A DNA stretch of 13,805 bases from Roseburia_D sp964388945 (GTDB taxonomy: Bacteria > Bacillota > Clostridia > Lachnospirales > Lachnospiraceae), in NCBI GenBank assembly GCA_964388945.1, contig CAYMCM010000060.1, positions 1 to 13,805 of the forward strand, read 5' to 3'. The notes beneath the pieces were generated by a model that was not told the DNA's origin, ran no database searches, and saw nothing but the letters and a program-made list of their open reading frames with translations. Position 1 is the first letter of the stretch. Every line of letters starts with the position of its first letter. Below, one piece after another: positions 8,001-13,732 of this stretch. The position numbers and the translations under genes are program-made.

Positions 8001-8500
8001 CCAAAACAGTTTTCATATTTTTCCGCTGCTGTTTTGGCTTCCTCATACATCCCGCGTGCGAGATTCTTTTGTACCTCCCCGGCAAGGCAGGCACTCAGCG
8101 CAATGATCCCTTCATGATAGGTATTTAACACCTCCATGTCCACACGCGGTTTATAATAGTAGCCGTCCACAAAACCCTTGGAGACGATCTTCATTAGATT
8201 GTTGTAACCCGTGTTATTTTCAGCTAACAGAACCAGATGATAATACCGATCCTCTCCGCTTACCTTTTCGCGGTCAAATCTGGAATTTGGCGCAACATAA
8301 ACTTCGCAGCCGAGGATCGGATTGATCCCCGCTGCGTTTGCTGCCTTGTAAAAATCAATAACACCATACATGACACCATGATCCGTGATCGCCGCCGCTG
8401 TCATGCCAAGTTCTTTTACCCGTGCCACATACTCTTCTATTTTATTCGAACCGTCCAAAAGACTGTACTCTGTATGAACGTGTAAATGTGCAAATGCCAT
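5027..8500 (-). CDS. dnaE: DNA polymerase III alpha subunit
   Basis: A 1157-residue C-family replicative polymerase catalytic subunit. The N-terminal PHP domain (about 1-275) keeps metal-binding residues in HLHVHTEYS (5-13), ITDHG (38-42), GCEVYVA (64-70) and NDVHYTYAGDAEAHD (205-219), so it may be intact, unlike that of E. coli. The palm contains GPGRGSAAGSL (357-367), PDIDVDF (397-403) with Asp400 and Asp402, and KMDFLGLRTL (549-558) with the third catalytic Asp551. GQMTLFDLA (911-919) holds a clamp-binding motif, QMTLF. An OB-fold segment spans about 994-1060 and a C-terminal domain follows, as in full-length DnaE1-like proteins. ATG 8500 follows AAAGGAG. With pfkA it forms the dnaE-pfkA pair common in Firmicutes; these bacteria usually also carry PolC elsewhere. 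Confidence 0.97.
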   Translation of the reverse strand: MAFAHLHVHTEYSLLDGSNKIEEYVARVKELGMTAAAITDHGVMYGVIDFYKAANAAGINPILGCEVYVAPNSRFDREKVSGEDRYYHLVLLAENNTGYNNLMKIVSKGFVDGYYYKPRVDMEVLNTYHEGIIALSACLAGEVQKNLARGMYEEAKTAAEKYENCFGKGNFFLELQDHGIPEQRLVNQQLLRLSQDTGIELVATNDVHYTYAGDAEAHDILLCIQTGKKLADEDRMRYEGGQYYVKSEEEMKALFPYAVQALENTQKIADRCHVEIEFGNTKLPHFDVPEGYTTWTYLNKLCYDGLKEKYPKEQAEELRPRLEYELSVIKEMGYIEYFLIVWDYINFARTHGIPVGPGRGSAAGSLVSYTTGITNIEPVRYGLIFERFLNPERVSMPDIDVDFCYNRRQEVIDYVIQKYGKDCVTQIVTFGTLAARGVIRDVGRVMDLPYAYVDNIAKSIPNELGITIEKALVKNPELRTLYQTDAQVKKLIDMSKRLEGLPRHTSMHAAGVVISEKPMDEYVPLSRGSDGMITTQFTMTTIEELGLLKMDFLGLRTLTVIDDAVKMVKKSKGVEIDIDHIDYDDKEVLASLGTGRTEGVFQLESAGMKNFMKELKPESLEDVIAGISLYRPGPMDFIPAYIRGKNNAATITYDCPQLEPILAPTYGCIVYQEQVMQIVRDLAGYTWGRSDLVRRAMSKKKTKVMEAERQNFVYGNKEEGVPGCVANGIDEKVANKIYDEMIDFAKYAFNKSHAAAYAVVSYQTAYLKYYYPVEFMAALMTSVLDNSTKVSEYILTCRRMGIKILPPDINEGESGFSVSGNSIRYGLSAIKSVGRPVIEAIIEERKERGVFTTLNDFITRMAGKDVNKRSIENFIKAGALDCLEGTRKQLLMIYSSVLDAVNQEKKNSMAGQMTLFDLAPEEDKADFELKLPDVGEYPKEELLAFEKEVLGVYISGHPLEAYEEKWRKNISAVTSDFMLDEETGATKIHDGEKAVIGGMVTAKTIKYTKTNQVMAFFTIEDLVGTVEVIIFPRDYEKYHTYLEEDAKIFVTGRANVEEEKNGKLICEKIIGFDDGKKELWLQFPDMASYQEKEAQLFSMLSGSDGRDEVVIYLAAEKRMKRLPKSRSIRVESQLIHALGGFLGENNVKVVEKSIENR

Positions 8501-8529
8501 GCTCTTCTCTCCTTTGTGCTCATGGTGCT

Positions 8530-8558
8530 ATTATAGCAATTTGCAAAAACTGCGTCAA
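8530..8558 (-). promoter_or_regulatory. Strong promoter of dnaE-pfkA
   Basis: On the minus strand, -35 TTGACG (8553-8558), a 17-base spacer and a perfect -10 TATAAT (8530-8535). This is one mismatch from the full sigma-A consensus. The predicted transcript starts about 20-25 bases before the dnaE ATG, with AAAGGAG in the leader. Confidence 0.8.
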
Positions 8559-8594
8559 TCAGAGCCGACACCGCAAAAAAACAAAAGGTTTTGA

Positions 8595-9359
8595 TCAGTC
8601 CGGATTATGCGCACACAAAATACCCAGACATTCCTCCTGTCTGCTCTTTTCTTTTATCCATTTCAAACATTTCCGCATATTTTCTTCATGATAAAGAGGA
8701 CCCGGTATCACATTTTCTTCCCAGGATCTGTTCATATAACCATTATCTCCTACTACCAGGAAATATTTCTTTCCTTCCGTGATCTTGTATATCACACTTC
8801 CTGCCGAATGCGTCGGCGTAAAGTAAGCTGTGACACTGCCATCTCCAAAAACGTCTGCCGATCTGCCAAAAGGTGCCTGTACATCTTCTGTAAAATCAAT
8901 ATATTTGAAATTATTCCCTTTTACCAATTTTCCATATCTGAGGCGCTTCGCACACGCCGCGTCATACTCTTCTTTGGAACACCATTTTTCTGCGTCCGGG
9001 AAATCAATGATTCCGGATATATGGTCACAATCTAAATGTGTCATAAGAATACAGTCGATCTGATCCCCTTTGAGCTGGTTTACTGCTGCCTCCCCGCTCT
9101 TCATTACCGGTTCACTGGCATAATACAGACCATAACCAAGATGCTTTATTGGATGTTTTACAACTTCTTTACTCCAGCCCGCATCAATCAAAAATCTATG
9201 TTTCCCAACTGTAACATAATAGCACTTTACAGGAACTTTGATCCTGCTCTTTTTCGTTTGAAACAATCTGGTATATGCAAGTTTACTCTTATGTGCTGCC
9301 CGATCTGGAACCGCACTTGATACCAGTGTATATCCTGTCTGAATTATTCTAATCTCCAT
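8595..9359 (-). CDS. Metallo-beta-lactamase-fold hydrolase
   Basis: A 254-residue metal-dependent hydrolase of the MBL superfamily, closest in layout to the AHL-lactonase-like group. The metal motif is THLDCDH (107-113). The usual HxHxDH therefore reads H-L-D-C-D-H, with Asp110 in place of the second His. The later ligands are His184 (TPTHSAGS), Asp205 (VVGDNGY) and His251 (CAHNPD). There is no signal peptide, so it is probably cytoplasmic. Its ATG at 9359 lies inside the end of the ArsR gene (11-base overlap), which suggests translational coupling and places it third in the nitroreductase-ArsR-hydrolase operon. The substrate is unknown: lactones, thioesters or other small esters are possible. 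Aspartate at the second metal position also occurs in some related clostridial proteins as I recall them, so it need not be inactivating. Confidence 0.85.
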   Translation of the reverse strand: MEIRIIQTGYTLVSSAVPDRAAHKSKLAYTRLFQTKKSRIKVPVKCYYVTVGKHRFLIDAGWSKEVVKHPIKHLGYGLYYASEPVMKSGEAAVNQLKGDQIDCILMTHLDCDHISGIIDFPDAEKWCSKEEYDAACAKRLRYGKLVKGNNFKYIDFTEDVQAPFGRSADVFGDGSVTAYFTPTHSAGSVIYKITEGKKYFLVVGDNGYMNRSWEENVIPGPLYHEENMRKCLKWIKEKSRQEECLGILCAHNPD

Positions 9360-9708
9360 CGCCGCTCCTATCCGGAAGATCTGCCGTTATCTGCACGGTT
9401 CTTTTCAGCACATCCGCAAGCAGTTCAAAGCTCTCCATGTCAGGGTCAAAATAATAATAGTTTTTTGTCCCTTCCCTGCGCATTTTCAATATCCCTGCAT
9501 CTTTTAAAATTTGCAGATGATGCGATACCGCAGGTCTTGAAAGATTTGTGCTTTTCGTAATTTCATTTACGCGCACACCTGAGCAATCGCCCATCTTCAT
9601 CATTTCCAAAATCATATGCTGTCTGTTTACATCTCCAATGGCAGTCAGTATTTTCTGACAGCGCTTAAAGTCTTCCGCTAATTCCTCGATCTCCTTTTTC
9701 ACATGCAT
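9349..9708 (-). CDS. ArsR/SmtB-family winged-helix repressor
   Basis: A 119-residue DNA-binding protein with the ArsR winged helix-turn-helix. ILTAIGDVNRQHMILEMM (20-37) is the dimer and first helix region, SRPAVSHHLQILKDAGIL (57-74) the recognition helix, and MRREGTKNYYYF (76-87) the beta wing. The metal-sensing ELCVCDL motif is absent. Cysteines occur only at 17 and 42, so a redox or organic ligand signal is at least as likely as a metal. ATG 9708 starts 4 bases after the nitroreductase stop; its binding site GGAG (9721-9724) lies in the end of that gene. The hydrolase start overlaps its last codons. As part of the operon it probably regulates its own transcription at the palindrome near 10373-10388 (inferred). 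Confidence 0.9.
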   Translation of the reverse strand: MHVKKEIEELAEDFKRCQKILTAIGDVNRQHMILEMMKMGDCSGVRVNEITKSTNLSRPAVSHHLQILKDAGILKMRREGTKNYYYFDPDMESFELLADVLKRTVQITADLPDRSGDGD

Positions 9709-9712
9709 TTTT

Positions 9713-10354
9713 TTACTTTACTCCATGTCCCGATGCGATTTCGAAATGATATTTCACAATGCCTAAATCTATCTTCGCATAAAATCCTTTCAACGCTTTC
9801 GCAGTAACCGTTCCGTCTTTTAATTCAAAAAAGAACTTCTGCTGATTCATAGCTGTTGGAGCAAGGCACGCCGCCTTCATTCCTTTTAAAAACCATTCCG
9901 GCTTATCGTCCGCTTTGCTGAGTTCTTCGATCGACTTACTCGGATGCGAAACTCCCTGATTCTCACCATATCCGATCGCTATTACGATCAGTAACTTCTC
10001 GCCTTTGTCTAATTTCGCTTTTGTCTTTCCATGCGTCAGAGCCACCCAGCACGAATTGATCCCAAGTTCCTGACACTCTAATACCAGCTTCTCGCCATAG
10101 TAGCCAGCCTTTTCCTCATCCTGTTTGTTTCCCACGATCGCAATATAATCAGATACATTTTTAAACTTTCCATAATGCGCCATAAGAGAATCAAAGCAGT
10201 CCGGTTCATCATAGAACATTTGTATATGAAGCCCACTCTCCTTGTTGATCTCCGCCGCAAGCTCGTTCAATATACTTCTTTTCTCAGCCTCTATTTTCTG
10301 CTCCGTATACTGTCTTACGCTATGTCTTTGTTCCATGATTTCCATAATATCCAT
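9713..10354 (-). CDS. Nitroreductase family protein (TM1586-like)
   Basis: A 213-residue FMN-dependent oxidoreductase of the nitroreductase superfamily, of the putative TM nitroreductase type. MEQRHSVRQY (7-16) is the typical FMN phosphate-binding start, with Arg10, Ser12 and Arg14. AACLAPTAMNQQKFFF (161-176) corresponds to the family's APSAMNQQ flavin loop, and AKIDLGIVKYHFEIA (193-207) is the usual end of the fold. Members reduce nitro groups, quinones or other electrophiles with NAD(P)H; the natural substrate is not predictable. I start at ATG 10354, because AAAGGAAGGAA precedes it by 6 bases; an in-frame start at 10402 has none. It is the first gene of the operon with the ArsR regulator and the hydrolase. 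Confidence 0.88.
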   Translation of the reverse strand: MDIMEIMEQRHSVRQYTEQKIEAEKRSILNELAAEINKESGLHIQMFYDEPDCFDSLMAHYGKFKNVSDYIAIVGNKQDEEKAGYYGEKLVLECQELGINSCWVALTHGKTKAKLDKGEKLLIVIAIGYGENQGVSHPSKSIEELSKADDKPEWFLKGMKAACLAPTAMNQQKFFFELKDGTVTAKALKGFYAKIDLGIVKYHFEIASGHGVK

Positions 10355-10372
10355 GTTAAATTCCTTCCTTTC

Positions 10373-10388
10373 GTTTAATTGTTTAAAC
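10373..10388. promoter_or_regulatory. Palindrome upstream of the nitroreductase operon, candidate ArsR operator
   Basis: GTTTAA-TTGT-TTAAAC is a perfect 6-4-6 inverted repeat 18 bases upstream of the nitroreductase ATG. A TATTAT on the minus strand (10391-10396) directly before it may be the -10 box, although no good -35 is seen. A site between -10 and the ribosome binding site suits repression by the ArsR protein of the same operon. The link is an inference. Confidence 0.4.
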
Positions 10389-10439
10389 AGATAATAACAC
10401 ATCTATCCCCGAATGGGGCAATGGTAAAGAAAATCGAGA

Positions 10440-10456
10440 CCATTGCATTACAATGG
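10440..10456 (-). terminator. Weak hairpin at the end of the permease remnant
   Basis: CCATTG (10440-10445) and CAATGG (10451-10456) form a 6-bp stem with a 5-base loop that includes the permease stop codon. On the minus strand it is followed by TCTCGATTTTCTTT, a broken T tract. It could be a weak terminator for the ABC operon, or part of the CAATGG repeats seen here. Confidence 0.3.
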
Positions 10457-11204
10457 TAAATCCTTCTTTTGGAAGCTGATATTTCCAATGGTATAGGTAA
10501 CGATCGCAACTCCTGCAAGAATACAGAGTTTCCAAACGAAGGAATAGTCAACCTCCGCACTGCCCACAGTGGAAAGCGCCTGTACATCATACAGTCCCAC
10601 AAGTGTGAGTTTATTGAATATGCCAAGCTCTTCAACACCCATTCCCATATTTACCATATCCTCAGCACCGAACATACCAAGCAGTGATGCAAGGAAAAAC
10701 CATAGCTGCAAGCATAGTTTCTAACATATCATCAATCGTCAGATCGTCACCACTAAATACACCTTTTTCATTGCTCAATGCATAGACATATTCAAATTGT
10801 TCCACATAACTGCTGACCGATCCATTTTCATCTTTTAACATCTCAATCGCCGAAGAGAATTGTTCCGAACTAAAATCAGCATCCTCTGAACTCTGATTCA
10901 TCAAATCAAACACGGTATCATAAACAGATCTGTCCTCTGCTGACATAAAATCTTCTGCCGAAAGTTCCGCATTCGCCATTTGATTATAAGAAGCGATCGC
11001 AAATAAATGGGTATAAAACTCTTCCTGTGCTTCTTTTTTTTCATCGGTCATGCTGCTTTCACCGCCGATCATATTCATTGCAAAGCTGACAACCGTAGTC
11101 ATCATGCAAAGTACAATACAGATCACAACTGTAAGCACCCAGTTCGATTTTATATTCTGTTTCATCAACGGTCCCGAAAAGAACCTTGCAGTTTTTATTT
11201 TCAT
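10448..11204 (-). pseudogene. ABC-2 type permease, internally deleted and frameshifted
   Basis: These are remnants of the membrane partner of the two ATPases. From ATG 11204 (GGGAG upstream, just after the ATPase stop), a 180-codon frame encodes one membrane helix (about 21-46), an acidic extracytoplasmic stretch (50-165) rich in Ser, Glu and Asp, and a short foreign tail. It stops at 10662. The family's C-terminal part appears in another frame, about 10448-10709: LWFFLASLLGMFG, then FVWKLCILAGVAIVTYTIG, ending in QKKDLPL, the typical end of such permeases. The central membrane helices are missing between the two, by family comparison roughly 130-160 residues. The join lies around 10700-10709 and shifts the frame. 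Neither piece can form a normal six-helix permease, so export by this operon is probably lost. Confidence 0.8.
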
Positions 11205-11208
11205 TTCA

Positions 11209-12105
11209 TTATTCTCCCTTCGCAAATGTGCTCTTAAAACGACTTTCCAGTGTTTCATGTTCCTCCGACAGAGAAAGCAGCTTAAATTTTGTCAGATATT
11301 TTATCAACCGTCCTACATCCGCAATATCAATTTTTATCTCACACTGACTGCCATCTTCCTTGCAGTGCGCATAGCTGCATTCTCCGACAAACCTCTGCGT
11401 ATCCTCTGCATTTTCAAACACTGCCGCAAAGCGTTTGTTCTTTTCATGGCGCAGTGCATAAACATCGATCAGATCGATCAGCTTTCCGTCTTTTATGATA
11501 GCTGCTCTGTCACAGACATCTTCGATTTCTTCAAAAATATGGCTTGACATAAATATGGTCTTGCCTTTGGCTTTCTCTTCACGAATGAGGGCAAGGAATA
11601 CTTCCCGCATTAACGGATCAAGTCCTGTTGTCGGTTCATCTAAAACTAAAATCTCACGATCACCCATAAGTGCGGCAACAAGTGCTGTTTTCTGTTTCAT
11701 TCCCTTCGACATACGCTTAAGATTTGCGGTAGGATCAAGCTGAAACATTTTTATCAGCTTGTTCATATAATCAAAATCCGTAACACCTAAATAATCCGCC
11801 TGTAATTTTAAAAATTCTGTCCCGCTTGCAAGCCTTGGAAACGCGATCTCTCCCGGTACATAACTCACATAAGGTTTAATATCAATGGATTTTTCCCATG
11901 CATCCATACCGAGAACCGATACACTTCCGCTATCCGGCCGGATAAACCCCATCATGTTACGAATGGTTGTCGTTTTACCGGAACCGTTTGTACCAATAAA
12001 ACCAAACACTTCGCCTCTTTTCACTTCAAGGGAAATATCAAAAATACCACGTCCATTTCCATAGTCCTTGGTCAGGTGTTCTGTTTTGATGACAATATCG
12101 CTCAT
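11209..12105 (-). CDS. ABC transporter ATP-binding protein (second of the pair)
   Basis: A 298-residue ATPase of an ABC-2 type exporter, working as a dimer on the cytoplasmic face. Walker A is GTNGSGKTTT (38-47), the signature MSKGMKQK (132-139), Walker B with its glutamate ILVLDEP (152-158), and the switch His189 in MSSHIFEEIEDVCDR. A C-terminal accessory domain follows after about residue 215. All catalytic residues are present, so this gene is intact. It is closely similar to the upstream ATPase (both begin LTKDYG.GRGIFDISL), which suggests a tandem duplication, perhaps giving an ATPase heterodimer. ATG 12105 follows AGGAGG. It overlaps by one base (TAATG) the ancestral end of the upstream ATPase, and its stop is 4 bases before the permease start. 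The substrate is unknown; with a TetR regulator, drug or lipid export is possible. Confidence 0.92.
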   Translation of the reverse strand: MSDIVIKTEHLTKDYGNGRGIFDISLEVKRGEVFGFIGTNGSGKTTTIRNMMGFIRPDSGSVSVLGMDAWEKSIDIKPYVSYVPGEIAFPRLASGTEFLKLQADYLGVTDFDYMNKLIKMFQLDPTANLKRMSKGMKQKTALVAALMGDREILVLDEPTTGLDPLMREVFLALIREEKAKGKTIFMSSHIFEEIEDVCDRAAIIKDGKLIDLIDVYALRHEKNKRFAAVFENAEDTQRFVGECSYAHCKEDGSQCEIKIDIADVGRLIKYLTKFKLLSLSEEHETLESRFKSTFAKGE

Positions 12106-13015
12106 TATCGCACCTCCTCAAATACATGGTCATTTTTATAAAATTCCATGAAATAGTCTTCCAGGGTAAATACAATCTCCTGAAAATCCATCACATTCAG
12201 TTCCGATATATCTAAGAGCAATCTGTTAATCTGTTCCGTCGGAATCACAACTCTTGCACGCATTTTTTTTCATTCTTGGAATGGAACGTGTAATTTAAAG
12301 ATGTAAATCTATCGAATGACTCCTTATCTCCAAAAGTAACTCTGTATATTTTACTGCTTCGCTTTTTTAATTCGTCAGCCACAAAATCTGCAACAATTTT
12401 GCCATCTTTGATAATTGAAATCCGATCGCAGGTTGCGTCTACCTCGTGAAAGATATGCGAAGAAAGCAGGATCGTTTTTCCTCTCTTTTTCTCTGCAAGA
12501 ATAAAATCAATAAAGCACTGCTGCATAACAGGATCAAGTCCCGAAGTTGGTTCATCCAGTATCAGAATAGACGGATCATGAATAAAGGCTGTAACAACTG
12601 CTAATTTACGGTGCACACCGAGACTCATTTTATCTACGTTCATAGCCGGATCCAATTCAAAACGTTTCAGCAGCTCTTTTAAATAAGTATCATCTGTCAC
12701 CCCGCGCATTTTCATTTGCATATTTAAAAATTCTGTTCCCGTAAGTCCCTTAGGAAATGCAATTTCACCGGGCAGATAGCCGATCTGTGTTTTTAATTCT
12801 GTCGCATGATTCCAGCAATCACAGCCGCTTATCACCGCAGTTCCTCTCTGCGGTTTTGAAAATCCCATCAAGTGCCTTATTGTGGTAGTTTTTCCGGCCC
12901 CATTGGGTCCTAAAAAACCATAGCAGACACCTTTTTCCACATTAAGAGAAATATCAAAAATACCTCTTCCATGACCATAATCTTTTGTAAGGCCATTCAC
13001 TTCAATAACAGGCAT
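12105..13015 (-). pseudogene. ABC transporter ATP-binding protein (first of the pair), frameshifted at an A8 run
   Basis: The frame from ATG 13015 (AAGGAG 7 bases upstream) encodes an ABC ATPase with Walker A GPNGAGKTTT (36-45), signature MSLGVHRKL (130-138), Walker B ILILDEP (150-156) and switch His188. After residue 251 it hits eight A (12263-12270) and stops at 12245, giving 256 residues. The family-like C-terminus continues in the -1 frame: 52 codons from 12263, beginning MRARVVIPTEQINRLLLDIS and ending FEEVR, with its TAA at 12105-12107 overlapping the next ATG. Joined, the protein has 303 residues, like its 298-residue paralog. Nine A would restore the frame. The nucleotide-binding core is whole, so the truncated form might still fold. 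A -1 ribosomal shift on A_AAA_AAA, slippage or a sequencing error are alternatives. Confidence 0.8.
12263..12270 (-). other. A8 homopolymer in a -1 slippery context
   Basis: On the minus strand the zero frame reads GAA AAA AAA TGC, so A_AAA_AAA is in the correct phase for tandem -1 slippage. The -1 frame then continues for 52 codons of family-like sequence. No upstream Shine-Dalgarno-like stimulator and only a tiny downstream hairpin (TTCC-GAC-GGAA) are seen, so recoding is less likely than a simple one-base loss. Confidence 0.5.
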
Positions 13016-13048
13016 ATCCTCACTCCTTTTCCATATGGCTGACTTTAT

Positions 13049-13065
13049 CCAACAACGTGTTGTAT
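13049..13065. promoter_or_regulatory. Operator-like palindrome at the ABC operon start site
   Basis: CCAACAA-CGTG-TTGTAT contains the perfect inverted repeat ACAAC-GT-GTTGT (13052-13063). It shares the half-site CCAACAA with the palindrome at 13096-13120. It lies just downstream of the minus-strand -10 box, where a bound repressor would block transcription. The TetR protein encoded divergently is the natural candidate. Confidence 0.45.
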
Positions 13066-13066
13066 G

Positions 13067-13095
13067 ATTATATCCTAAACTTTTCTTTTCATCAA
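13067..13095 (-). promoter_or_regulatory. Promoter of the ABC transporter operon
   Basis: On the minus strand, -35 TTGATG (13090-13095), a 17-base spacer and a perfect -10 TATAAT (13067-13072). The box pair is framed by operator-like palindromes on both sides. The promoter looks functional although two of the three genes behind it are damaged. Confidence 0.7.
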
Positions 13096-13120
13096 CCAAC
13101 AATTAACTGCATATTGTTGG
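13096..13120. promoter_or_regulatory. Operator-like palindrome between the ABC promoter and tetR
   Basis: CCAACAAT (13096-13103) and ATTGTTGG (13113-13120) are a perfect 8-bp inverted repeat with a 9-base spacer. It abuts the -35 box of the ABC promoter and lies 8 bases upstream of the tetR ribosome binding site. Its place suits binding by the divergently encoded TetR protein to control both directions. The half-site CCAACAA recurs at 13049-13055. Confidence 0.55.
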
Positions 13121-13127
13121 GTAATTC

Positions 13128-13144
13128 AGGAGGATATATCAATC
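13128..13144 (+). promoter_or_regulatory. Ribosome binding site in front of an ATC codon (lost or non-AUG start of tetR)
   Basis: AGGAGG (13128-13133) is followed, after an ideal 8-base spacer, by ATC (13142-13144) in the tetR frame, then by codons for KKQPIQTAKTRQ, a normal TetR lead-in. No ATG, GTG or TTG occurs in frame from the stop at 13076 until TTG 13181, and that TTG has no binding site. The ATC most likely replaces an original ATG. Confidence 0.6.
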
Positions 13145-13180
13145 AAAAAACAACCCATACAAACTGCCAAAACAAGACAA

Positions 13181-13732
13181 TTGATAATAGATGCATTTTG
13201 GGAACTTGCCGCTGTATCGGGAATTGATAAAGTGACGATCAGTGCTATTACGAAAAAAGCAGGTCTCAACAGAGGAACTTTTTATGTATATTTTACCGAT
13301 ATGGAAGATTTGCTGATACAGGCAGAAAACGATATTATTGCGAAGCTTAGAGAACGGATACAAAGCACCCTCAAAGCGGGCGGTTTTAATAATTTTGAAA
13401 TTATTTCCAAGAAGATGGTGGATGTGTTCGCTTTATATGATGACAAACTGTTTATGCTGATCGGGAAGAATGGTGATCCCAATTTTCAGGCACTGGTTCT
13501 TAATGAAGCCACAAAAATGTTTTGCGAAGTGTTTGCACCTGTTGAAAATGCGAGGCACAGTGAATATATTGTGACTTACATTACCTCAGCATTTATGGGA
13601 CTCCTTACTTACTGGCACGAAACCGGAAAACAAATAAGCATTATAGAACTTGCAAAGATCATACATACCCTTGGCACCAAAGGTATACTGGGTGTGATAG
13701 ATGAGGACGCATTGCAGATAGAGGAAGGGTAA
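13181..13732 (+). CDS. TetR/AcrR-family transcriptional regulator, start uncertain
   Basis: The first canonical start, TTG 13181, gives 183 residues; reading from the ATC at 13142 adds 13 for 196, the usual family length. The HTH is at residues 18-38 from the TTG: VTISAITKKAGLNRGTFYVYF, with the typical GTFYVYF recognition end followed by the FTDMEDLL helix. The C-terminal ligand domain runs from about 48 to 175, with no early stop. TTG as the true start would trim the head of helix 1, and it has no Shine-Dalgarno, whereas the ATC has a perfect one. The gene may therefore be translated weakly or not at all. It is divergent from the ABC operon and by position probably represses it, binding the CCAACAA palindromes. 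The inducing ligand is unknown. The stop is TAA 13730-13732. Confidence 0.85.
   Translation: MIIDAFWELAAVSGIDKVTISAITKKAGLNRGTFYVYFTDMEDLLIQAENDIIAKLRERIQSTLKAGGFNNFEIISKKMVDVFALYDDKLFMLIGKNGDPNFQALVLNEATKMFCEVFAPVENARHSEYIVTYITSAFMGLLTYWHETGKQISIIELAKIIHTLGTKGILGVIDEDALQIEEG

Noticed and set aside
7618..8106. 162-codon plus-strand frame opposite dnaE
   Set aside because: It lies fully within the conserved dnaE coding sequence, its translation is low in complexity and resembles no family, and no ribosome binding site fits.
8577..8594. T-rich stretch with CAAAA-GG-TTTTG after the MBL hydrolase as a terminator
   Set aside because: The arms are almost only A/T and the loop has two bases, which would not form a stable hairpin.
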